64,000 nt of DNA from Streptomyces anulatus (GTDB taxonomy: Bacteria > Actinomycetota > Actinomycetes > Streptomycetales > Streptomycetaceae): positions 806,001 to 870,000 of the forward strand of contig NZ_BMVK01000001.1 in assembly GCF_014650675.1 (NCBI RefSeq). Direction: 5' to 3'. This document shows, in pieces, positions 9,886 to 19,206 of the stretch. The translations under genes were made by a program, and so were the position numbers. The notes beneath the pieces were generated by a model, which was given only the letters and a program-made list of their open reading frames with translations, was not told the DNA's origin and did not search any database. Numbering within the stretch: the stretch's first letter is position 1; each line of letters opens with the position of its first letter.

Positions 9886-12800
9886 TTACGGCTCTCCGGT
9901 CCCGGCTCCCAGCGCCTCGGCCGCCATCTGCGCCAGTTCGTCCTCCTCGCCCCACTCGCGCACCGCCGCCTCCCGCACCGCGGTCCACTCACGGTGCGCC
10001 CTCCCCTCCGCGTCGGCGACAGCGAGGGCGGCGAGGGCGTCGCCGAACCGCATCCTCGACCGCAGCGTCGCCCGGTCCGTCGGGCCGAGGACACGGGCCC
10101 GTACCTCGATGACCGTCTCCAGCACCTCGACCGCCTGCTGGTGGCGGCCCGCCCGGTGGAGCTGAAGCCCGTACTGGTGGGCGGCCGTCAAGGTCTTCGG
10201 CGCCTCCTCGCCCAGCGCGCCCCGGTACACCGACCAGAGCACGTGCGCCTGCTCGGCGGCCTCCCCGTACGCGCCCGTCCCGGCGAGCAGCCGGACGAGC
10301 TGACGGCGGGTCGCGGCCGTGCGCAGGCTGCCCTCGGGAAGGTCCCGCACCTGCGTCCGCAGCAGCTCGCGGCAGAGGGCGAGAGCCTCGTCCGTACGGT
10401 CCTGCGAGGCGATGGCCTCCGCCAGGGAATGGGTGGTCGCGGCCACCATGCTGTCCCCCGGTTCCAGGTGTTTGCCCTCGTCCCTCAGCAGAGCCTCCAG
10501 CCACTTCTCGGCCTGCCCGTGGCGTCCGGCATCGCGCAGGACCGTTCCGTAGTCGTGGCGCAGGACCATGGTCGTCCGGTGGGTGGCTCCCAGCACGCCC
10601 GTGACCTCGTCCAGCAGCCTGCGCTGCGACGCCAGGGACTGTTCGTACTCCTGCGTCTCGGCAGCGATGAGGCCGTGGAGCTGACGTACCTGGATGGTCA
10701 CCGTGTGCTGTGCTCCCAGCGCCTCCACCGCATCCGGTTCCAGCTCCGCGATCCCGCGCAGGGCCTCCGTGTGACGCCCGAGCAGATGCAGGTGGCCGAG
10801 CCAGTCGTAACGCGCCTGCACGGTCCGTTCGTGATCGGCCCCGTAACACTCCTCGCTTGCCCTGATGGCCGCTCTGCGCAGCGGTTCCGCGTCCTCGCTC
10901 CGGCCGCTTTCGTGGAGCAGGTCGGCCAGGGCGTCCAGCGCCATGTGCCGGCCGCCGGTCTCCTCGTCCGCCGGTCGGTCCTCCGCGGCGAGGAGGCCGG
11001 TCCTCAGCTCACGTTCCGCCTCCGTGTAGCGCCCCTGGGCGCTGAGGACGACGGAGAGCCAGACCACGATGCTCAGGGGGTCCGCCCTCAACAGGCTGCC
11101 GTCCGTCTCCTCGTTCGCGGCGAGCACGGTGCGCAGCAGCTCCTCCGCCTCCCGCCACCGCCCCAGGCCGTGGAGGGTGAACGCCTGGTGCTGGACGCAG
11201 TGGGCCCACGTCGCCCGTTCGTACTGCTCCGGCGTGACCAGGTCGAAGTCCGCCAGCAGGGCTCTGCCTTCGGCCTCCGCCTCCGTCAGCCAACCGGCGT
11301 CGTACAGCATCTCGTGAAGATGGACACGGGCACCGAAGGTGTAGGCGTGCAGCGGGCCGTGCTCAACGCCCGACAGCCTGATCACCGACCTCAGATGGGG
11401 CACGGCGGCCTCGGTCATGCCCAGCTCGCTCAACCCGATGGCGAGCAGTCCCCGCATCTGACGGGTCACCAGGTCCGTGCTCTCGGTCAGCTGCTCCGTC
11501 GACCATTGGAGAAGTTGGGCGAGCTGGTCCCGATAGGCGGTGATGCGGGCGTCGTTGAGCGCCTTCCCCACGATGCGCAGGACTTGCACGCCCGGCCAGC
11601 CGAACCCGGCCGCCCAGGCGCGGCCGAGCCCGACGACGTGTTCGGCCGGTCTCCGCACCATGTCGGGGAGCAGCGGGTCGGCGAGGATCCGGTCGGCGAA
11701 GGACACCAGCGGCGGCACGACCCTGTCGAGGACGAACCACTCGGCCGGGCTCTCCGGCTCGTCCGCGAAGTACCCGGTCGGCTTGAGGCCCGCCGGATAC
11801 TGCTCGGGGGGCTCACTCCCCGACAGCCCCAGCCTGCGCAGCAGCTGCGGCGAGGCGGCGGCGAACGGTCCGGCGTGTTCGGGCAGGTCCCACGTGGCGC
11901 CGGGCCCTTCCGCGTCGAGCCGGGCACGGAACTCGGGTCCTTCCCCGCCGCGCTGCAGCAGGTAGTCGCTCACCCGCTCGGCCGTGTCCAGCGCGACGGA
12001 TGTGCGCACGGTGTCCAGCAGCAGATCCGCCACCCCGGGGTAGAACTCGTGCTCCGCGTTCTCGGCCGACTTCGCCGTGGCGTCGGCGCGGCGGCGCAGC
12101 AGTCCGCCCAGGAAGACCTCGGCGAGCTGCGCGGGGTGGAACCGGGCGCCGTCGCCCCGGTGCGCCTCGTGCACCAGCCGCATCACGGGCAGCGTGAGCG
12201 GGGCGACCGAGGCGAGTGCCCCCGCCAGCAGGCTGCTCTCCGGCGAGGCCGCTTCACGGAACCGGCGAAAGCGCTCCCCGGCCGACAGGGGGTGCGGTGG
12301 GGGCCGTGATGAGGCCGGCGGGAGTGGCGGGAACTCGTCCGGAACGAGCATGACCGGCAGCGGGGCGCAGCTCCGCCGGGTGGCGAGGAGCGACACCCAG
12401 GGCATCAGATGCCCGGTGGTCGGCTCCAGGACCGGAATGGCGGTGCCGCTGTACGGCATCATGCCGTCGGGGAACACGGGGTGGCTGACCGTCAGCGCAC
12501 GGCCGGGGGCCGCCGGGTGCGGGCTGCTCACCAGGAGCCGTTCGACCGGCCCGGCCGGCGACTGCGGCCACATCCGCTCCGGCAGCGGCTGGAGTACGGC
12601 GACGGGGGCGCGGCCCGCCCAGGTGCGCAGCGCGGCATGGACGGCTCCGGTGCGCCAGCGCTCCCCCACCATGTCGGACAGTACGAGAACAAGGGTGCGG
12701 CGGGTGGGGTCCAGGCGCAGTCCGTCGGCGCCGCCGCGTGCACCTGCGTTCCCTCCGGAGCGGACCAGCGGGCCGGTTCCGTCGCCGCTGTCCATCGTGT

Positions 12801-13398
12801 ACGTACGGATGTCCCGGAAGATCCCCTGCGCCTGGAGCAGGGTCTTCACCTCGTCGGCCAGCTGCCGCCACAGCACCATCGACGGCCCGTCGTCGATGAC
12901 GAGGGCCGCCGAGAGCCAGCGTTCGGGCAGGGGCCGCAGAACGGGCTCGGGCAGTCCGGTCTCGGCCATCCGGTCGACCGTCGCCTGCTCGTCGAGGACG
13001 AGTTCCGTGCGGGAGTCCACCGTACGGCGCAGCGGCCTCATCGCCCGGCCGAGTGCGCGGGGGGATCGCAGGGCCCGTACTCCGTGCACTCCGACGGAAC
13101 GTGACGGACGCCCCCGGTCGCCGGGCCCCGCGGGCGCGTACAGCCCCTGCGGCGGCTCCACGGAGGGGCTCTCCCGCAGCGGGCCCGGCCCGCCGTGGTC
13201 CACGTCGAGGTCGAGGGCGTCCTCCGCCTCGTCCAGCGGACCGGAGGCGGGACGCGGTCCCGCCGGCCGCTCCGGCGGCGGCCCGTCCTCCGGCTCACCG
13301 GCGCCCCGCGCCACAGCGAGCCAGAGGACGTCGAGCAGTTCGTCCGTGGACACGTCCACGCCCGCGCTGCTCAGCACGGCCGTCAGCCGGTCGAACAT
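9886..13398 (-). CDS. SAV_2336-type protein with vWA-like domain and TPRs
   Basis: A 1170-residue cytoplasmic protein. Residues 1-35 form a short helical segment, followed by a disordered proline-rich linker (35-125). Residues of about 155-320 look like a von Willebrand A fold: LVIDDGPSM (Asp169...Ser173) resembles a MIDAS DxSxS with Gly replacing the middle Ser, and LVLVLSDMVG (about 236-244) matches the core strand. An alpha-helical SAV_2336-type region spans about 385-620. The remainder, to 1170, is a long array of TPR-like helices (for example WREAEELLRTVLAANEE, GRHQQAVEVLETVIEVRARVLG). Its ATG overlaps the MoxR stop by one base. In vWA-MoxR-VMAP systems the vWA and TPR parts serve as scaffold and sensor; the function here is inferred from that arrangement. 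Confidence 0.8.
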   Translation of the reverse strand: MFDRLTAVLSSAGVDVSTDELLDVLWLAVARGAGEPEDGPPPERPAGPRPASGPLDEAEDALDLDVDHGGPGPLRESPSVEPPQGLYAPAGPGDRGRPSRSVGVHGVRALRSPRALGRAMRPLRRTVDSRTELVLDEQATVDRMAETGLPEPVLRPLPERWLSAALVIDDGPSMVLWRQLADEVKTLLQAQGIFRDIRTYTMDSGDGTGPLVRSGGNAGARGGADGLRLDPTRRTLVLVLSDMVGERWRTGAVHAALRTWAGRAPVAVLQPLPERMWPQSPAGPVERLLVSSPHPAAPGRALTVSHPVFPDGMMPYSGTAIPVLEPTTGHLMPWVSLLATRRSCAPLPVMLVPDEFPPLPPASSRPPPHPLSAGERFRRFREAASPESSLLAGALASVAPLTLPVMRLVHEAHRGDGARFHPAQLAEVFLGGLLRRRADATAKSAENAEHEFYPGVADLLLDTVRTSVALDTAERVSDYLLQRGGEGPEFRARLDAEGPGATWDLPEHAGPFAAASPQLLRRLGLSGSEPPEQYPAGLKPTGYFADEPESPAEWFVLDRVVPPLVSFADRILADPLLPDMVRRPAEHVVGLGRAWAAGFGWPGVQVLRIVGKALNDARITAYRDQLAQLLQWSTEQLTESTDLVTRQMRGLLAIGLSELGMTEAAVPHLRSVIRLSGVEHGPLHAYTFGARVHLHEMLYDAGWLTEAEAEGRALLADFDLVTPEQYERATWAHCVQHQAFTLHGLGRWREAEELLRTVLAANEETDGSLLRADPLSIVVWLSVVLSAQGRYTEAERELRTGLLAAEDRPADEETGGRHMALDALADLLHESGRSEDAEPLRRAAIRASEECYGADHERTVQARYDWLGHLHLLGRHTEALRGIAELEPDAVEALGAQHTVTIQVRQLHGLIAAETQEYEQSLASQRRLLDEVTGVLGATHRTTMVLRHDYGTVLRDAGRHGQAEKWLEALLRDEGKHLEPGDSMVAATTHSLAEAIASQDRTDEALALCRELLRTQVRDLPEGSLRTAATRRQLVRLLAGTGAYGEAAEQAHVLWSVYRGALGEEAPKTLTAAHQYGLQLHRAGRHQQAVEVLETVIEVRARVLGPTDRATLRSRMRFGDALAALAVADAEGRAHREWTAVREAAVREWGEEDELAQMAAEALGAGTGEP

Positions 13399-14411
13399 CA
13401 GACGTCACCCAGGGAGCGGAAGACGGTCTCCCGCAGCCGCTCGAAGTCCGTCACTCCGCCGGAGACCCGCAGGTGCACGGCGTTGAGCAGCTGGTCGGTC
13501 GCCAGCTCACGGGTTCCGGAGTCGCGGAGCCGCAGGAACTCGGCGATCAGCCCCTCCGCCCGTGCGGTCTTGGCAGCGCCCAGGTGCATGTCGACGATGG
13601 CGCGCAGCCGGACCTCGTCGGGCTGCGCGAGGTCCAGCCGCACACAACGCCGGAGGAAGGCGGGCGGGAAATCGCGCTCGCCGTTGCTGGTGATCACCAC
13701 GACCGGGAAGACCTGGCAGGTGACCCGGCCCTTCGGAACGCCGACCCTCTCGTCGTCCGGACCGGTGACCCGGACGCGCGGCAGCGGGTCCTTGAGCCGG
13801 GCCAGTTCGGGAATCTCGTACGTACCCTCCTCGAAGACCGTGAGCAGGTCGTTCGGCAGGTCCACGTCCCCCTTGTCCAGCTCGTCGATGAGCAGGACGC
13901 GCGGCAGGGAGCGGGGCAGTAACGCCGTGCCGAGCGGGCCGAGCCTCAGATAGTCGCCGATGTCGGGCTCCGCCGGGGCGTCGTCCGCCCCGGCCGCCTG
14001 ATCGCGCCCGCGGCTCAGCGAGGCGTCCCGCAGCCTCCCGACGGCGTCGTAGCGGTACAGCCCCTCGGCGAGGGTGGAACGGCTGTTGACCGGCCAGTGC
14101 AGGACCTCCCCCAGCCCCAACTCCCGGGCCAGGGCCCTGGCCAGGGAGGACTTTCCGGTGCCGGGCGCGCCGGTGACGAGCAGCGGTCGGTGCAGATGCA
14201 GCGCGGCGTTGACGATGTCGCGGTCCGCGTCGGCGATGACATACCGCCAGTTCCGCGGGGCGTCCTCGGCCTCGCTGTCCGCCGTACCGGTCTCCCCGCC
14301 TTCGGGCCGCTCGCCGCCGCCGGTGAAGGTGCGCCACGGTGGCGGCTTCGGCCACGCGGTGACCGGGTGCGGCTCCGCGTCCCCGCGGAAGAGCCGCCAG
14401 TCCGTACTCAT
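13398..14411 (-). CDS. MoxR-type AAA+ ATPase
   Basis: 337 residues. Walker A is GAPGTGKSS (about 81-89), Walker B LLIDELDKGD (about 173-182), sensor 1 VVVITSNGERDFPPAFLRRC (about 225-245) with its arginine-finger-like RR. A C-terminal lid helix bundle follows. Residues 1-50 are variable. The start at 14411 is chosen for AGAGGGGG five bases upstream. MoxR ATPases work with vWA-domain proteins as chaperone-like remodelling machines; here the vWA-like partner is the next, overlapping gene and the caspase/VMAP protein is the preceding one, 14 bases away. This is the core of a ternary system. Confidence 0.9.
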   Translation of the reverse strand: MSTDWRLFRGDAEPHPVTAWPKPPPWRTFTGGGERPEGGETGTADSEAEDAPRNWRYVIADADRDIVNAALHLHRPLLVTGAPGTGKSSLARALARELGLGEVLHWPVNSRSTLAEGLYRYDAVGRLRDASLSRGRDQAAGADDAPAEPDIGDYLRLGPLGTALLPRSLPRVLLIDELDKGDVDLPNDLLTVFEEGTYEIPELARLKDPLPRVRVTGPDDERVGVPKGRVTCQVFPVVVITSNGERDFPPAFLRRCVRLDLAQPDEVRLRAIVDMHLGAAKTARAEGLIAEFLRLRDSGTRELATDQLLNAVHLRVSGGVTDFERLRETVFRSLGDV

Positions 14412-14425
14412 GGATTCCCCCTCTT

Positions 14426-16666
14426 TCATGGTGCTGCCAGGTCGAGTCGTGGGGGCAGGGGGTGCTGGGGGTCGTCCCACAGCAGGGCCAGCCGGCCTCC
14501 GGCGCGTTGCCCGTCGGCTGCGGAGCCGGCACGGATCCTGCGCAACTTGCCCGGCAGCGAGGACAGGGCGTCGCCCTCCAGGAAGGAGGCCAACTCCGTC
14601 TCGATGCCGTCTGTTTCCGGCCCGCCGCGCCAGATCATCACGGGCACGCCGTTGAAGACACTGGCACCGAAGGCGGCCGCGCGGTCCTCACCGACGGCCC
14701 GCACGACCACTCCCGGCGCGTCGTCCCGCTCGGCAAGGGCGCCGTGCACGGCCGCGATCGTGGTCGGCCCCGCGGACAGCCAGTGCAGGTCCTCGGTGCG
14801 CCCGTTCTCGACGCGCTTCCACCGCTGCCGCCACAGATGCTCCCGGCTGCGGACCCGTTGTTCGGCGCAGCGGACGACGACCGGGAAGTCGTTTCCCAAG
14901 GGGCGGCCGTAGAGCTCCTTCGCTCCGATCTCCCAGCGGTGGACGTCGAGTTCGAGGTCGGTCAGGTCCAGGAAGAACTCCACCCGCGTCACATTGGCCC
15001 GGCCGTACCGGGTCAGCAGGTCGTCCACCACGCGGTGGATCTCCGTCTCGGGCAGTTCGGTGTCGTACGTCGCCAGCGACTGCGCGGCCGCACTCCCCCG
15101 CGACCACGCCTGGAGGGTGCGATCGCGCGACGGGCCGGTGGCCGCCGACAGCCTGATCTGTATGCGGTCGTCAGCGGTGGGGTCGTCCTCGCTCCGGGCG
15201 GCGCGCTCCTCCAGTTCGAGACGACGCGACCGGAGGAGCTGGGGCACGAAGGGGTCCAGCCGGGTGGCACAGTTCAGCGTCCACTCCCGCAGCTGCTCGG
15301 CGAGCCCTCCGCCGACGGCGGCGGCGAGGCGCTCCACCGCCCCGATGAGCCGCGGCAGCCGGGGCAGCGCCGGAGAGGGCACGGAGAGTTCCTCCAAGTG
15401 GTCCATCAGCGCCAGGGGTTCGATCTCGTCGATCACCGCTGCGGGGACCTCCTCGCGCGCCGCGGCGACCAGCGCGCGGCGGGCATCGGCCGGCATCCCG
15501 GTGAGGAGCCCGCTCAGGGCGTCGTACTCGCTGCACAGCAGCCAGCGGCCGCGCGTCAGATGGAGGGTGTGGCTGCGCAGGGTGTCGCCGTCGACCCCGC
15601 ACGCCTCCGCCGAGAGGAGGTGGATGAGGGTGCTGATGCCGTGCGGCCTGCCCCGGGACCAGTCGACGAGCAGTTCCCCGGTCAGTTCGTCCGCCGAACA
15701 GGGCGGAGCGGTCCCGGTCTCCTTGGAGACGGCGGCGGCCAGTCGGGCCGCCGCGCCCGGGTCGCCCGCGTGGGCCGCTTCGACCCGCATGGCCAACTGG
15801 CTCCGCTCCAGCATCTGTTGGTGCGACAGGTTGCCCAGGGCCGACGCGCCCATGGTGGTGCCGGTGTAGACGAGCTCGTTGTCGTTCCAGTCCCGGAGGT
15901 GGACCGTGGGCGTCTGCCCGCCGCCCTCCGTCGCCTTCGCCAGCTCGAACGTGGCCTTCATCTCGGCCCACACCTGGCCGAGGTCCGGGGCGGCCGCGGA
16001 GTCCTTCCGGGATCCGGCCTCCAGATGGTCCATCAGATACGACGTGAAAACTCCGGCGCCGTCGCGGTTCTTGGCGGCCTCGCCGGGCCGGGACGCGCGC
16101 ATCACGAAGAGCTTGCGGGACCCCTTCTCGGGATGGGCGGCGATCGTCTCGGGAGCCAGTGCTCGCGCCTGCTGGCCGGCCGAGAGGGTCGACTGGCAGG
16201 CGTCGATGACCATCGTCACCCGCTCGGGCCGTAACGCGGGAAGGTGCGCCGTACGGAGCAGGGACACCAGGTTCTCGGCGTCCACCCCCAGCGGATCGCC
16301 CGTCCGCGTGTCGGGGTAGAGCAGGCTCCATCGGTTGCCGCCCGCCTTGAGGCCGTGGCCCGCCCAGTAGACCCAGAGCCAGTCCACCTCCAGCTTCGAC
16401 AGCTCCTCCCGGAAGACCCGCCGCACATGCGCCCGGTCCGCCGTGCTGCGCTTGACCCCGGTGAAATCGGCCAGGATGCCCTTGTTCTGCTCCAGCGGCG
16501 AAGCGAGCAGGTGCATGCCGTTCTCCGGCACGCCCCTCGCCCGCAGCCAGCGCATCATGCGGGCGGCGTCGCTCGCGGGCCCCGAGATGTTCCATGCCCG
16601 GTCCGCGTAGGCCTCCACCGCGACGATCACCGCATGGGTCCGCTGCCAGTCGTGCACGGTGGTCAC
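14426..16666 (-). CDS. caspase-like peptidase fused to VMAP-type domains
   Basis: 746 residues. The N-terminal caspase/metacaspase-like domain (about 8-250) opens with HAVIVAVEAYADRAWNISGPASDA. It has the catalytic His104 in WVYWAGHGLKAGG and Cys157 in MVIDACQSTLS. A helical middle region (about 270-480) follows. The C-terminal region (about 500-746) contains VEFFLDLTDLELDVHRWEI, then LGNDFPVVVRCAEQR and WRQRWKRV, the pattern I associate with the VMAP C-terminal domain of vWA-MoxR-associated proteins. The GTG start overlaps the hydrolase stop (GTGA, 16663-16666). Predicted role: a protease effector held inactive until the MoxR/vWA partners sense a trigger. The protease assignment rests on the His/Cys motifs; the trigger is unknown. 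Confidence 0.85.
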   Translation of the reverse strand: MTTVHDWQRTHAVIVAVEAYADRAWNISGPASDAARMMRWLRARGVPENGMHLLASPLEQNKGILADFTGVKRSTADRAHVRRVFREELSKLEVDWLWVYWAGHGLKAGGNRWSLLYPDTRTGDPLGVDAENLVSLLRTAHLPALRPERVTMVIDACQSTLSAGQQARALAPETIAAHPEKGSRKLFVMRASRPGEAAKNRDGAGVFTSYLMDHLEAGSRKDSAAAPDLGQVWAEMKATFELAKATEGGGQTPTVHLRDWNDNELVYTGTTMGASALGNLSHQQMLERSQLAMRVEAAHAGDPGAAARLAAAVSKETGTAPPCSADELTGELLVDWSRGRPHGISTLIHLLSAEACGVDGDTLRSHTLHLTRGRWLLCSEYDALSGLLTGMPADARRALVAAAREEVPAAVIDEIEPLALMDHLEELSVPSPALPRLPRLIGAVERLAAAVGGGLAEQLREWTLNCATRLDPFVPQLLRSRRLELEERAARSEDDPTADDRIQIRLSAATGPSRDRTLQAWSRGSAAAQSLATYDTELPETEIHRVVDDLLTRYGRANVTRVEFFLDLTDLELDVHRWEIGAKELYGRPLGNDFPVVVRCAEQRVRSREHLWRQRWKRVENGRTEDLHWLSAGPTTIAAVHGALAERDDAPGVVVRAVGEDRAAAFGASVFNGVPVMIWRGGPETDGIETELASFLEGDALSSLPGKLRRIRAGSAADGQRAGGRLALLWDDPQHPLPPRLDLAAP

Positions 16667-17883
16667 GGCAGCTCCGCGTTCAGCCGCTCGTACAGGCCCC
16701 GGTGGGCGAAGTAGGCGGTGTGCGCCCGGGGAAAGGGCTGGCGCAGATGGACCCGGACATCGTCGACGCGGCCGGGGAACAGCTTCCCGCCGACGAAGCC
16801 CAGCAGGTCCCGCCGGTCGTACACATTGATCCAGCGGGGGAACGTACCGGGCAGTTCGTCGCCCCGCCGCAGACCGGTGAGCGCGTCGATCTCGTACAGG
16901 AAGGGTGCTTGCGAACCGACCGTGACCAGCAGGTCCACCCCGTGCGCGGGCTCCATGGCCAGCAGGTCGAAGGAGGCGATTCCGCCGAGGCTGTGGGCGA
17001 GCAGGACGACCGGGCCGTCGTCGGCCGCGCGCGCGAGGGCGACGGCCTCGGCGATCCGGGCGCGCAGCAGCGCTCCGCGAGCCTGGTAGCGCAGGATGTC
17101 GCCGGTCTCGGGCAGGAGCCAGCCGGTCATCCGGCGGCGACCCGTCTGGACCACCGGGGACGCCGCCCAGAGCAGCGGGTCGGCGAGGAGCCGCGCGGCC
17201 AGCCACTTGCCCGAGTCCACGACGATGCCCCGGTCCGTTCCGCCGAGACGATCGGTGAGCGCCTCGACAAGCGCGTCCCGGTCGGCCCCGTCGACGGGCA
17301 GCGGCTCCTCCGCGTCCTGGGCCCGCTCGGTCAGCCGGACGGCGAGGGCGACCAGGGCCCTCGCGGCCACGGACTCGGCGTCCTGGCCGTACTCCTTTCC
17401 CGTGAGCCGCAGGGACAGCTCGGCGGCGATCTCCTCCGCGGCCGCGGCGAGCTGCGGCCCGATGTCCTCGACGAGCGGTCCGGGGCTGTCACCGCCCGCC
17501 GTCGGGCCGGGTTCGGCGAGTCCGCGCACGCGGTCCGCGAGCGCGTCCCAGCGGTCGACACGGCCGGGGACGTATCCGCCCTGTTCGTCCTCCCCGGCGG
17601 CGTCCTCGATGAGCTCGATCTCGGCGAGCGGATTCCGTTCGAGGAGGGCCCAGAGAGCCAAGGGGTCGGCTTCCCCGGCCCCCGGCGACCCGCGGTCCTG
17701 GTCGCGCGAGGGGAAGGAGACTCCGCCGAGCTCCAGGTGCGCCCCGCAGGTGTCGCCCCAGTAGCACGGTACGAGACGGACATCCGGCCGGGTGCGTTTC
17801 AGCCCGCGGGCGACGCGCTCGTACGACGTGCGGTACGAGTCCTCCCGCACTCCGGTGCCATGCACGAAGACAACACTCGTCAC
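16663..17883 (-). CDS. alpha/beta hydrolase (esterase/lipase-like), first gene of the VMAP operon
   Basis: 406 residues. The first strand and oxyanion region VVFVHGTGVRE is at 4-14 and the nucleophile elbow LLAHSLGGIAS has Ser298; a candidate acid lies near 350 (NVYDRRDLLG) and a His near 392 (RAHTAY). A large insertion (about 60-280) separates the first strand from the nucleophile and probably forms a lid. No signal peptide is seen. The GTG at 17883 has a G-run upstream. It overlaps the caspase gene by four bases, so it is co-translated with the conflict system and may be a second effector acting on lipids or a processing enzyme. The substrate is unknown. Confidence 0.8.
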   Translation of the reverse strand: MTSVVFVHGTGVREDSYRTSYERVARGLKRTRPDVRLVPCYWGDTCGAHLELGGVSFPSRDQDRGSPGAGEADPLALWALLERNPLAEIELIEDAAGEDEQGGYVPGRVDRWDALADRVRGLAEPGPTAGGDSPGPLVEDIGPQLAAAAEEIAAELSLRLTGKEYGQDAESVAARALVALAVRLTERAQDAEEPLPVDGADRDALVEALTDRLGGTDRGIVVDSGKWLAARLLADPLLWAASPVVQTGRRRMTGWLLPETGDILRYQARGALLRARIAEAVALARAADDGPVVLLAHSLGGIASFDLLAMEPAHGVDLLVTVGSQAPFLYEIDALTGLRRGDELPGTFPRWINVYDRRDLLGFVGGKLFPGRVDDVRVHLRQPFPRAHTAYFAHRGLYERLNAELP

Positions 17884-17912
17884 CAGACCCCCCACAGTGT
17901 CCCGAGAGTTCA

Positions 17913-17938
17913 AGTCTAGTCAGCGATGCCCCGGTCAA
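17913..17938 (-). promoter_or_regulatory. weak candidate promoter of the VMAP-type operon
   Basis: On the minus strand TTGACC (17938-17933) precedes TAGACT (17918-17913) with only 14 bases between, about 30 bases from the hydrolase start. Each hexamer is good but the spacing is shorter than usual for the vegetative sigma factor, so a different sigma factor or activator may be needed. Confidence 0.35.
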
Positions 17939-17973
17939 CGGCCTTTTACCGAAAGGCGGTCGTCTTCCCGTTA

Positions 17974-19122
17974 TCAGCCGCCGGAGGTGTCCAGCTCCGC
18001 GTCGGCGCTGACGCCCGCGCAGTCGTACGGGTCCTTCAGCCAGCCGTCCGGCAGGACGACCCGGTTGTTGCCCGAGGTCCGGCCGCGCGGCCCGTCGGCG
18101 CCGTCCGGCCAGGGCTGGTCGAGCTCCAGCTCGTGCAGCTGGCCGCTCAGCTCCTCCAGCGAGGAGGTGATCGCCAGCTTCTTGCGCATCTCGGAGCCGA
18201 CCGCGAAGCCCTTGAGATACCAGGCCACGTGCTTACGGAAGTCGATCACGCCGCGGGCCTCGTCGCCGATCCACTCCCCCAGCAGCGTCGCGTGGCGCAC
18301 CATGACGTCCGCGACCACCCGCAGGGTGGGCGCGTGCCGGGCCTCGCGCCCCTCCATGGCGTTCACGAGGTCGGCGAAGAGCCAGGGCCGCCCGAGGCAG
18401 CCGCGTCCGACGACGACACCGTCGCAGCCGGTCTCCCGCATCATCCGCAGGGCGTCGTCGGCACACCAGATGTCGCCGTTGCCGAGAACGGGAATCTCCG
18501 GGACGTGCTCCTTGAGCCGGGCGATGGCGTCCCAGTCGGCGGTGCCGCCGTAGTGCTGGGCGGTGGTGCGCCCGTGCAGGGCGACGGCGGTGACGCCCTC
18601 CTCGACGGCGATGCGGCCGGCGTCGAGGAAGGTGAGGTGGTCGTCGTCGATGCCCTTGCGCATCTTGATGGTGACGGGGAGGTCCCCGGCGCCCGAGACG
18701 GCCTCCTTGAGGATGGCCCGCAGCAGGGGCCGCTTGTACGGGAGCGCGGAGCCGCCGCCCTTGCGGGTGACCTTGGGGACCGGGCAGCCGAAGTTCAGGT
18801 CGATGTGGTCGGCCAGATCCTCGTCCACGATCATCCGGACCGCCTTGCCGACGGTGACCGGGTCCACTCCGTAGAGCTGGATCGAGCGCGGGGTCTCGGT
18901 CGCGTCGAAGTGGATCAGCTGCATGGTCTTCTCGTTGCGCTCGACCAGCGCCCGCGTGGTGATCATCTCGCTGACGAAGAGCCCCTTGCCCCCGGAGAAC
19001 TCCCGGCACAGCGTCCGGAACGGGGCGTTGGTGATGCCGGCCATCGGGGCCAGCACGACCGGCGGCTGCACGGTGTGCGGGCCGATGCGGAGCTGTGGGA
19101 GGGCGGGGGCGAGCGTGGTCAT
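17974..19122 (-). CDS. dusB: tRNA-dihydrouridine synthase (DusB-like)
   Basis: 382 residues. A flavin TIM-barrel enzyme that reduces uridines in tRNA to dihydrouridine. It has the N-terminal VVLAPMAGITNAPFR, the catalytic-cysteine motif DLNFGCPVPKVTRKGGGSAL (Cys near 113), ITIKMRKG-type strand (VTIKMRKG), HGRTTAQHY and the FMN-phosphate loop GNGDIWCADDA...VVVGRGCLGRPWLF. The C-terminal helical domain recognises tRNA. The ATG at 19122 is the usual N-terminus. It is a housekeeping gene lying between the VMAP-type operon and the STAND gene, transcribed in the same direction as both but 84-91 bases from each. Confidence 0.95.
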   Translation of the reverse strand: MTTLAPALPQLRIGPHTVQPPVVLAPMAGITNAPFRTLCREFSGGKGLFVSEMITTRALVERNEKTMQLIHFDATETPRSIQLYGVDPVTVGKAVRMIVDEDLADHIDLNFGCPVPKVTRKGGGSALPYKRPLLRAILKEAVSGAGDLPVTIKMRKGIDDDHLTFLDAGRIAVEEGVTAVALHGRTTAQHYGGTADWDAIARLKEHVPEIPVLGNGDIWCADDALRMMRETGCDGVVVGRGCLGRPWLFADLVNAMEGREARHAPTLRVVADVMVRHATLLGEWIGDEARGVIDFRKHVAWYLKGFAVGSEMRKKLAITSSLEELSGQLHELELDQPWPDGADGPRGRTSGNNRVVLPDGWLKDPYDCAGVSADAELDTSGG

Positions 19123-19206
19123 TGCTCCATTGTCGCGTACTCCGGACGGATGGCGGTCCCGGGTGCCCGGCGCCCCGGCGTCCCCGGAAACCCCACCGGC
19201 ACGGTT

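Noticed and set aside
9874-12309. Long rightward frame opposite the vWA/TPR gene
   Set aside because: Antisense shadow of a clearly coding gene with recognisable TPR and vWA motifs.
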